From Papilionanthe hookeriana x Papilionanthe teres (taxonomy: Eukaryota > Streptophyta > Magnoliopsida > Asparagales > Orchidaceae): 64,000 nt of DNA. Location: contig CM040433.1 in the NCBI GenBank assembly GCA_022702705.1, positions 22,908,167 to 22,972,166 of the forward strand. The letters run 5' to 3'. Below, piece after piece: positions 1-11,274 of the stretch. The notes beneath the pieces are model-generated. The model was given only the letters and a program-made list of their open reading frames with translations, searched no databases and was not told the origin of the DNA. The stretch's first letter is position 1. Every line of letters starts with the position of its first letter. The translations under genes and the position numbers were made by a program.

Positions 1-2124
1 CACGCTAAACTAGATTAGAAGTATAGTAAACTGGAGATTAGCCCCCCAAAATAATTCTTAACACTTTCCTCTTGGGATCAATATGTGGTACTCCTTAACC
101 ACATTATTACTTGACACGTATACTTACCTTGTGTGGCCCACTTACTTTGCAGTAAGTTTCCTATGTTTTTCCTATGTTTTGCCTTAAATCAAGGATTAGT
201 AAATCCTGTTAGAAAATGGATTTATGACATTTAGAGAAGTTGTCCGTGGCTAGGAAAAAGGAGGAGAAAGACGAGGGTTACCTTAATGGTTTCATTAAGG
301 ATGAGAGGAGGAGGTAAGTTCGAGGGGTCTCTACAAACCTACAGTCCCTTTGTTGTGTTCTAGGCTAGCTTTAATTGTGATGGTGTTGCAAGGATTCTAT
401 TACAAAGCAAAGGTTCTAGGAGATCTCGTGAGAGGAGGGGGATCTAAGGGTTTTAGTGGCCAAAGGAGGAAGCACAGCGAGGAGGCGCTAGACTCCCCAG
501 CGCATGCTCTGCTTTTATAGAACGAAGAGGCAGTGCATCGAACAATTCGGTAAGGCGGCAAATGAGAGCAGAAAGGAGAAAATGAAAGAATCATCAGTCC
601 AAACCGGAAAAGTGTCGAAGAAAATAAGGAAAAATCGTGTGAGAGTAAAAAGTAAAATGTCAATTCTTACACGACTGAACAAATTGGTTTTTGACTCGTT
701 TATGAATCAAGCTAAAAATTATTATTTATGCGGCTTAATTATTTAACAACTTAATCAAACGCAAGCTACTTAGCGAGCTAAACACGAATTGTTAGCGAAC
801 GATGACCTTTTTTTAACAACCCCTTTAATGCATTTGAAAACAAATTATTAAGGCTTACCATGATAGAAATTGGTTCAAACAAAAATTTAAGTAAAATTCA
901 AAGTTCTAGTATAGTCAGAACAATATTTGAAGATTCATGTAAAATTTAAATACAATTCGAGCAAAATTCAAACATAATTTTGTTTGTACTATGCCTAAGA
1001 GTTTATTCAGAAGTTCTCTCATGTATTTGCAAATGAATTGCTGAAGCTTTTCAAGATAAAATTTTCCTCAATAAACATTTAAACAAAATTCAAATTCGAG
1101 CATAACCAGAGCAATATTAGAGCAAGATTTAAGTAAAATTCAAATAAGATTCGGGCAAAACTCGAGCAACCTTTCAGTATGGTTCAAACAAAGTGTTAGC
1201 ATGATTTAAAGCAAGTTTTAAAATGGTTCAAACAATTAAGCGCCAGAAAATAGGATTTACTACTTTGCTCGTCACTGGAGATTGGAGTCATGAGAACAAT
1301 TAGCTTTGGGATCAGAAAACAATTTCTGCATAGAAGCGACAAGGGCTTAAATATAGCCATTCCCTGCTCCTGGACTTTATTTTTGTGTTAAAGAATAAAG
1401 AGCATTAAAAATTGCATTCTGACAAAAAAGATGCCCCATTTAAATTATCTTTTGCTTCAATGTCAAGAAGAGTTTGCGTGATCAACCTCACTGACAAGCA
1501 TAGAAGATTCACAAGATTCTAACGACAGTTTAAACAAAAATTTAAACATTTACCAAACATGTTTCTTTGGTAATTAGAGATATTTTCATGCGAAATTAAC
1601 TCTCAGAAATATTTAAAATAATTAAAAAATGTATTTTTTTTTTATTTTTACTTTTATGTGACATGGAAAGCCGTGGGCTCCTTTTAATCAAATGATTTAA
1701 CACCACCTGACTGCTACAAGCTTGCCGACCAAGGGACACTTGGATTGGATATGTCCGTTAATGAACCACTTGAACTACTTTGAACCGAACTTCATTCATT
1801 AAGGATAATACATCTGTCAAAACTTTTAATCAAGGGATGCTATCAAATTTCCAATTTGTAATAGTATCAGGAATAAAAAAAGAAATTACAAATTCCAAGT
1901 CTTACGACAGCGAGAATAGGAAGAATGTAATCGTAGAAAGATACAAGAAAAATATGTACTGTTGTGAATGTTCAGACATTCAAGAAAAAAGACTACAAAT
2001 TGAGCATAAATTACACGTCGAAAAGTACTTGTAAAGCGGCGCTTTTAGTACAAAAGAATACTAACTTCTCCCCTATAAGTCATTTTTTAACAAAAGCTGG
2101 TTGGGCATTTCAATGTAATATGGT
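1..2124. other. 3' flank of HCF136, no recognised gene
   Basis: AT-rich sequence downstream of the HCF136 stop. The part nearest the stop should hold its 3' UTR; I cannot fix a polyadenylation site. There are only short ORFs (64-93 residues) without recognisable domains. A stretch at about 840-1240 is rich in recurring variants of 'aaattcaaa' and 'gagcaa', possibly a degenerate repeat. Confidence 0.5.
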
Positions 2125-2191
2125 TCACCCAAGATATCGAAGTAGGACGCCATCATTACCCAAGACAAAGCCTTTGTTATCATCAATAAAT
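2125..2191 (-). CDS. HCF136: HCF136 terminal exon (21 residues and stop)
   Basis: The acceptor TATATTGCAG precedes A, which completes the Lys codon. The exon then reads FIDDNKGFVLGNDGVLLRYL, G and stop TGA. This matches the closing blade strand of HCF136, which typically ends in a similar KKGFVLGNDGVLLRYxG. The phase fits the exon at 16947-17062. It is too short to appear as an ORF and is separated by a 14,755-bp intron. Confidence 0.93.
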
Positions 2192-5100
2192 CTGCAATAT
2201 AAAATCATTCTTAATATATCAAACCATAAAAATCAGCATGATTAATAATGGCTGATTAAAAGAGCTCTCAAAATACGCGTACGAGCTGATACATTAATTA
2301 ATGAAATGGATTTTTAAAAGGTTGCTTCAGAAGCAAATAACATGGATGTAAGTACAACATGTGAAACTCCTTGGTTTTCAAAAAGAATGGAAGTCATTCT
2401 TTTAAGCATTGACTAAACCTAGTTTAAATAAACAGTAAGCAAGCATTTTACGTTAAGTTATCGACTTACCCTTTATAGATTATTCATCACAACTTTAAAT
2501 ACCCAACCATTGTGTAGAGCAAACTAAATTTTGATTGAAAATCATACGCCTCTTTTATTTAGATTTAGTTTAAACATAGGACAAAAAAGGCAAAGCATGG
2601 CCATGCTAATGGAAGTGTATCTAGCAATAAAATAAAATAAAATGCTCTTGATATCTTATTAAGATATATTAATAAGGAAATTCCACTTAATATTGCTACG
2701 TCGTTTAAAGAGATAAACACATTTGTTGCAATTATTTTGTTACTTTCATTATTTGTCAATGTTCTTTAATTATATTATACTTTTAATTGACTTAACTTGA
2801 TTTACTGCAGCATTCTTATAATATACCTAAATCAAACTCTAGATCTTATAATAAATTATATTGATAAAATAAAGGGAGAAAAAGCATTATTTAAACTCTT
2901 ATATGGTATCAGTGAAGTAGATCTCTACCTCCTCACGCCCCATTCATCACCCCCGAGGGTCCTTCTATGCGTCTTTATCCCTCTGACTGATTCACCACCA
3001 TCCTCTGGAAATCCAAGTGTCTCTTGCTTAACAGTCTTGCACCCTGCCATATATGTTTCTTGCCACAACATCCAACACTTGATTATTGTCACATCCACCC
3101 ACCCCAAAATAACACAAATGACAAGAATCTCCCAATCCCATCTATAACAAATGGATCCATCAATATAAAACTCATTTAGGCACTTCTTGAATCTCTCACC
3201 ACTATTCTTATCTCTTTTTTCCATAGGCTCCACCACATCCCAACAAATCAAGAATCTACCAGACAATACCTACAAAAAACAAAAAACACTCCTGAGAGCA
3301 ATAATCTTATTAAAAGGTCTCAAACGAACATCAAGTTTATGCAACTTGTGAATTTCTAATCTACAGTGGTTCAAACTCTTACTCCATACGTCTCACAATT
3401 TTTCCATAAAAAAAGTGTACATTGCATCAATAGCATGAGAAAAAACCATATTTTCATAGATCAGTTTTGCATATATAATCATAGATATATTGAGTTCATA
3501 GACCATCTTTTTATATGAAAGGTCCACGAATAGGAGCAAACATCTTGATGAGACAAATTGAATTTGGAGTCCAAAGAATGGCTATACCTCCCTCTTATCA
3601 CCTCCACTTCAATTTTTACTGTCTAAACCACTTCATTCAATTAGTATCATAAACTAAGCCATTCTTCAATTTCAATTCTCAAACACATTGTTTCTTTATT
3701 CTATTTATATTTATCTTGTACATTATCATCATCAGCTCTTCACTGTAATGGGTGTCAATTGCAATAAAAGTCAAATTTTCATTTCCTCCCAACATTTTTG
3801 TAACTTCTCAGTCTCTTAAAATAATGTTCTCAAATGTATGGAGCTCATGCATGTAAACCTATGATGGTTTGAATATTTTATCATTTTTGCAATAACTATA
3901 CAAAATACATTTGGTACAATCCACTAAAGCAAAATATCTCATATTCTTAATGTCTTCTTAAATTCAAATCCTTGAAGAAAAAATAATTTGATAGACAATC
4001 ATATAATACTCGAACAAAGGTGACAAGTATCAAGCTCATGCTACATTTCTCTCTGTCAATGGCCATCTCTCCTCTCTACTTTCACACAAGCCAAAATATA
4101 TCTATACAGCAAATGCTGCCGTCTTTATATCGTCCAAATTGATTTTTCTTACCAATTCCATATGTCCATTTCACTAATCTATGGATTCATGCATTTACCA
4201 TGATAGTCTACCTCATAAACTAACCACCGAACCCTAAGCTTCAACTCTCTTTTTCATATGGACTCTTTGGCTGTCCTACTTCCCACTCCAAACTTCCTGT
4301 ATTAGGCAGCATCTAGCACCCAAGACATCTCCATACACCATATAAAAACTTGACTAACTAAAAGTTAGGTCTTCCTTACCCAAAGTGCCTATTTTATCTT
4401 GACATCACCACATCCAAAATTAAGGGCCCATTTGGGGCAGGTTATTGGATGCGGTGGCGGTATGCAAACGCCGCTGTTATGTTTGAAAAACACGTTCGGC
4501 CCAACTTATTTATGTCGCTCTGAACGCACTTAGCAAATTTTCTTAATAGACGGGGAAGTGGGAAGGGGGCCGTGTTCTGCATCTGCTTCTCGCGAATTTC
4601 CTCCCGTGCCCTGCTCTCCCTCGCCCTCGCTCTCGCCCTCGCCCGATTTTCCCGATCTCTCCCCTTCGCTTCGCTCCTTCGGCCCGCATGGCTAGGGCTC
4701 TCCCAGGCGCTCCTTCAGCTGTCGGAGAGCAAAGAGCAGAGAAATCCCAAGACGAGGAAACCCAGCTCGCCGGAGATGATGAAATCGAACAATGGAATTC
4801 AAAGAGATTGTAGACGTGGACTCTGAAATTGGATTAGTGGAGAAAGCGGAAGACAATCCCCTTCCCGGTGAGGAGATCCTGTGCTGCGAAAATCCTAAAA
4901 TCATCTAGTGGGAAGAGTTGCAGCAGGAGCTAGCCAGGCTGTGTAGCCTCTCCTTAGCTCTCACTAAGGCCAACGAATGGAAGGAATTCCTTCCCCAGAA
5001 GCTCTGATCCATCATCGAGGAAACCCAGCTTGATGTGGTTGGGTTGCCAGAAATACGACGGAGAAAGGTACATTATGCTTTCATTTTATCAACAGAATCT

Positions 5101-7538
5101 ATAATTGAAAATTAATTAGTAATGGTTATTCATCCTCTTGTCTACTATGCTTGGCCTCAAGAGCTTTTGTCGATATCTATCCCTGTGAGTTCTTGTTGAG
5201 TTATTGCAGTCACAATAATTTTTTTTTGTTGTTTCTATTTGCTCTCAGGATTTACCAGTGGCTTTACCCGGTGAAGTAATCTAAATAACATTTCATTTAT
5301 AGATTCTTAAATATATCTGACCACTATAACGGAGATATCTCTCTCATTTTTTGGGGATGAGGCTTATGTTTTATCTATTATTATGTTAATACAGTTCATC
5401 ATGAAATACGATCACTAAACGAGGCGAGACTGTTATTTATCCAAAGAATATGCTACAAATAAGCTGTTCTGAATAAGTTCCACCAAACAACAAGCCAACT
5501 TATCCTGATAATCTACAGATTATCAGATTGTCCGGATCTGCTTATCAGCAGATTATAAATAATATACAGCTGCGCCAAACAGACTCTTAGGCATCTCGTC
5601 ACGTTGAGTTTATTGATCCCTTTGCTTCATTCTTCCCATCTCAATAAATCTCTGAAGAAAAAACCTCACTGCAGTGTCCTCACATCCTTTCTGTGTCCTT
5701 TTTCCCTCCTTAGGAACTCATACACACCATCATCAACATCCCCACTGTTACACCATGTGTAGGCTTTGCATCGATTGAACCACGCCAAAACTCACCTCAT
5801 CTTCTTTACCAACCACCAGTTGACTTAATCCGCTCTCCTCAGGCCACCTAGCCAACTGTAATAGCACCAAAACTCCCCACCTCCCTTCACAGTCAACATG
5901 GAACATCTACCACAACACCAACACCCAACCTAACAGCGCTCAACAAATGACCTACAAAGCTAAACAACAGTCACGAACTCATGAAACAACCCACTCTTAT
6001 AGCCAAACTAAAACTATCACTTGATCTGCTAGCGGGCTTGTAGTCTTTAATGCTAGTACACCAAGCAAGACCGTTACAGTAAATATACTCTTAGTTTATA
6101 CATTGCCCAACCACTGATCACTGGAACAAAACTAAATGGCTACATCATGTTCTATGTGGCACTATTGATAGTAGCCTTGTACTTCATAGTGGCTCACAAC
6201 TCAACTTCATGCATCTTTAATACCAAAACAGCAAGTAGCATGGATAACTTAAGTTCTAAAAGTGTCAGATCATGTATTGACTGAAATTCAACATCTTGGA
6301 GCGCCAAGAAGCAAAGTGTTGTAGGTTGCTTCTTCACAAAGGCTAAATATTATTCTATTATGAGCACAACTACTAAAGTTTTGTTTAGTAGCTCTTTGCT
6401 CACCAAAAATGGAATTCACCCTCCGCAATCCCCATGATGTATTATGAAAATATAGGTGCCACGCACCAGATTGAAAATTTTTCCACTAATAGATGAAACA
6501 TGTGGCCATTAATTATCATTTTATTCGAAAAATATTCCAAAAAAAAAAAAAAAACTTCATGTGCCCTACGTATCTTTTTAGGATTAATTTGTGGATGCTC
6601 TGGCAACCACTTTGATCAAGTCATTTCTCAACAGAGTAATGAGATTAGGCTCTTTAATCAAACTTCCATCTCGAGGCAGCATGTAGATGAATAAATGCAT
6701 TAACTGTAATTGTTAGTCTATCATTTAGTCTATTTTCTATAATTATTTGATTAGCATTTAGTTGACTTAGCTTGAATTACAATCAAATTATTGTACCTGA
6801 ATCAAGTCATATATCCTATAATATATTCTACTAATTCAATAAGAAACAAGCAAACCATTATGCAAAATCTGATATGTGATTATTGAAAGCAATTCAATGG
6901 CACGTTAAAATTCAAAGCCCTAGTCAACATTTAACAACAACAACAACAACAAAGCCTTAATCCCACTAAGCGGGGTCGGCTACATGAATCCTTTTTCTCC
7001 ATTGTGTCCTATTTAGAGTCAAATTTTCATTTAATTCTAATAAATTAAGATCATTTTTTATGCAATAAGCCCAAGTTTTCCTAGGTCTACCTCTGCCTTT
7101 CTTAACATAAGTTGTATTTAAAACCTCTACTCTCCTAATCGGATCATCAGGTGGTCGACGTTTAATGTGACCAAACCATCTAAGGCGACTCTCTCTAATT
7201 TTATCTATCACTGGTGCAGCACCAACCCTAGTCAACATTTAACATGAAAATGAAAAGCAAAGTGCGCTTATCTAAAATGATATCATTAATATACATTTGA
7301 AATCATGTTTGTGGCTTAAATCGTGTGCCACATGACAATATTATAGGAAGCTCCTTACCATATCTAAATTAAAAATAATTCTTTTTATTTATACTAGAAA
7401 TCTATACTATTATTATTATATTCCCCCTATTATTGAGAATGTTCTCATTTATAGTATTTTTCATTTAATTGCTATCTTCTCCTGCATGTAATATATGTAT
7501 ACATACATACATACATACATACATACATACCTATATAT

Positions 7539-7600
<62 letters not shown>

Positions 7601-9385
7601 AAAGCCCAAAGAGCTAATTTAGTTGAAAAAAGATAGGATATATCAAGGTTGCCCAAAAGAGGCACTCTACCCAAAAGATAGTAACAAATAATAAAACCCC
7701 AACATAAAGGGATAAAGACTCAAAACAATTCTAAAACATACAAAACAAAACAAGAAGCTTAGGGACTGGCCATTTTTGTCCTGCCTCTTCCTCTAATTTT
7801 AGTGACGGAGCCAGATATCAAACTTTGAAGTGTCGTGTCATTATCAGGAGTAACCAAATTGTCATTCATTAAGTTTCCAAGCTGGAGTATGCCCCCAGTC
7901 TTCTACAGAGAAGAGTAAACCTGTCATTCTTCATCTGAAGATTGGCTCATGCGATACTCGGTCTGATTAGATGGTAGAACCTCAGTAGAAAGAAAGGCAA
8001 CCGTTGCAACAGCAGGATGTTCAATATGTTATGTCATCTCTGCACTTGGTGTTTCCTGAATAAAAGCGGCGGGACTGTCCTAATTTGCATTCTGAACATT
8101 ATCTCTTACAGCAAGGTCAGAAATAGGGGTAATTGCTTCAGATACCACATCCGGTCTTATGGTGAGTCCCTCCTCAAGTGGAGCTAATGTGTCCAGAGCA
8201 GTGGGGAGTTCCTGAATTACCTCAGGCACCAATACCTGTCTTGTGGTGAGTCCCTCCTCTGGTGTAGCCAATGTGTCCAGAGCAGTGGGATCCTGCTTTT
8301 GACTAGAAATTCTCAACAGTGGAAGCAATCTGAAACATTTTTCTTGTGGGTGGTCGAACATCTTGCAGTGCTTGCAGTAGGGAGGTTTTTGTTCCATAAT
8401 GATTTTTTGCCAATAACCGTTGTGAGCAGAACCAAGCCAGATTTCGTCTGCATCTGGTAGTATAATATCTCTTTCAATCAAAATCCGTACGATAGAGGCG
8501 CCTCGAGTAAAGAATCGCAGGTGTGTTTACTTCGCATGTGTTTTCAAGAAAATTCCAATCGCATATATAATAGGATAGTCAAAGAATTGAAACTTGAGTT
8601 CGGGTAATGAGAACCAGATAGGCGCAAATGGGGGTTCTTGGTTGAGATCAAAATCAGGAGTCCATTTGAACAACTTCATCGGTTTGCCCTTGATTGTAAT
8701 GAATTTCTTCGAGAAAATCCTCATGTAGTCTTCTTCAATGCACAGCTGAATAAAAACATGTCTTTCGTCGAGAAGGCCCGCCTGCCAATCCCCAACTAGC
8801 TTGAAGACTTCGAAAGCCTTCATGATATTCTCCATCTTCGGGCGACCTAATTGAAACTTGCAAACTAGTGTAAATTTGTGTTTTTCAGCAATAGATGAGA
8901 TTTCAGCATCAGTGAAGAATAGCGTTGGTTCGCCCGCCTTTTTCTCTACTCTTTTAATGAGATTGCAATCGTCATGCCCTGCAACAGAAACATGATACGA
9001 GTGGGGGAATATCGGACAGTTGGCGAGGTGGAAATGGAGCTGTGTTTGTGAGCCACTATAGTATTGGAGAGCTTGATGGAGTTGTCGCTGGCGAGGGCGG
9101 CGGCGTAGGAAGGCCCTGAAGCCATTAGCGTACTTCTCATAAGTCACAGGAGCAGAAACTGCGCTAACCTGTGCGGTCCGCGACGCGTCGGGGGCGATCC
9201 AAGACAGAAATCAATGAGCGAGTCGGCCTGCGGATCGGAACGATCCAAGACTGACGTCAGGTAGCTTGCGTCGACGGGGACAAAGATGTGAGCGTCGACA
9301 GCGGGTCGTCGAGCCGACGTCATAATCTTGCATCGACGGGGATCAAAGACACAAGCAGAGGGTCTTCGAGCATAGGCGACGTGCG

Positions 9386-9416
<31 letters not shown>

Positions 9417-11197
9417 TCAAAAAAGCCCAAAGGGCTAATTTAGTTGATATCAAGGTTGCCCAAAAGAGGCACTCTGCCCAAAAGATGGTAACAAATAATA
9501 AAACCCTAACATATAGAGATACAGACTCAAAACAATTCTAAAACATACAAAACAAAACAAGAAGCTAGGGACGAGTCATGTTTGTCCTGCCTCTTCCTCT
9601 AATTTTAGTGACGGAGCCAGATATCAAACTTTGAAGTGTCGTGTCATTGTCAGGAATAACCAAATTGTCATTCATTAAGTTTCCAAGCTGGAGTATGCCC
9701 CCAGCCTTCTTCCACAGAGAAGTGTAAACCTGTCATTCTTCATCTGAAGATTGGCTCATGCGATCTTCTGTCTGATTAGATGGTAGAATCTCAGTAGAAA
9801 GAAAGGCAACTGTTGCAACAGCGGGAGGTTCAATATGTTATGTCATCTCTGCACTTGGTGCTTCCTGAATAAAAGCTGCAGGACTGACCTAATTTGCATT
9901 CCGAACATTATCTCTTACAGTAAGGTCAGAAGTAGGGTAATTGCTTCAGATACCACCTCCAGTCTTATAGTGAGTCCCTCCTCAGGTGGAGCCAATGTGT
10001 CCAGAGCAGTGGGGAGTTCCTGAATTACCTCAGGTACCAATACCTGTCTTGTGGTGAGTCCCTCCTCTGGTGTAGCAAATGTGTCAAGAGCTTTGGGATC
10101 ATGCTTTTGACTAAGTTCTCAACTGCGCGCAATCCGAAACATTTCTCATAGGTGGCCGAACATCTTGCATTGCTTGCAGTAGTGAGGTTTTTGTTCCATA
10201 ATGATTTTTTGCTAATAACTGTTGTGAGCAGAATCAAGCTAGATTTCATCTGCATCTGGTAGTATAATATCCCTTTCAATCAAAACCCGTACAGTGGAAG
10301 GCCTTGAGTAATGAACTGTAGGTGTGTCTACCTGCATAAGTTTTCCAAGGAAATTCCCAATTGCATATATAATAGGATAGTCAAAGAACTGAAACTTGAG
10401 TTCAGGTAATGAGAACCAGATAGGCGCAAATGCGGGTTCTTGCGCAAGATCAAAATCAGGAGTCCATTTGAGCAACTTCATCTGCTTTGCTCTCGATCAG
10501 TAATGAATTTCTTCGAGAAAATCCTCGTGTAGTCTTCTTCAATGCACAGCTGAATCAAAACATGTCTTCGGTCGAGAAGGCCCAACTGTCAATCCCCAAC
10601 TAAATTGAAGTCTTCGAAAGCCTTCATGATATTCTCCATCTTCGGGCGACCTAATTAGAACTTGCAAACTAGTGTAAATTTGTGTTTTTCAGAATAGATG
10701 AGATTTCAGCATCAGTGAAGAATAACGCTGGTTCGCCCGCCTTTTTCTTTACTCTTTTAATGAGATTGCAATCATCATGTCCTGCAACAGAATCATGATA
10801 CGACTGGGGGAATATCAGACAGTTGGCGAGGTGGAAATGGGAGCTGTGTTTGTGAGCCACTGTAGTATTGGAAGGCTTGACGGAGTTGTCGCCGGTGAGG
10901 GTGGCGACGTAGGAAGGCCCTGAAGCCATTAGCGTACTTCTCACAAGTCACAGAAGCAGAAACTGCGCTAACCTGCGCGGCCCGCGACGCGTCGGGGGCG
11001 ATCCAAGACAAATCAACGAGCGAGTCGGCCTGTGGATCGGAACAATCCAAGACTGACGTCAGGTAGCTTGCATCGACGGGGACGAAGACGCGAGCCTCGA
11101 TAGCGGGTCGTCGAGCCAACGTCATAACCTTGCGTCAGTGGGGATCGAAGACGCAAGCAGAGGCGACGTGTAAACCCTAGCCGAGCCGTATAACGAC

Positions 11198-11274
<77 letters not shown>

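Larger units (their letters stand above)
7598..9385 (-). mobile_element. ORF1-only LINE derivative, copy 1
   Basis: A decayed ORF1 (9125 down to 7759) is followed directly by a 160-bp 3' region ending in 'gggcttttctga' and then (TA)n. There is no room for ORF2 (endonuclease, reverse transcriptase), which a complete plant L1-type LINE carries after ORF1. A second copy lies next to it at 9416-11198, with the same layout and about nine tenths identity by eye. The 5' end is near 'ggcgacgtg' (about 9380). Confidence 0.7.

Noticed and set aside
1964..2245. Plus-strand 93-residue frame
   Set aside because: It is a shadow of the HCF136 terminal exon, which is read on the minus strand at 2125-2191.
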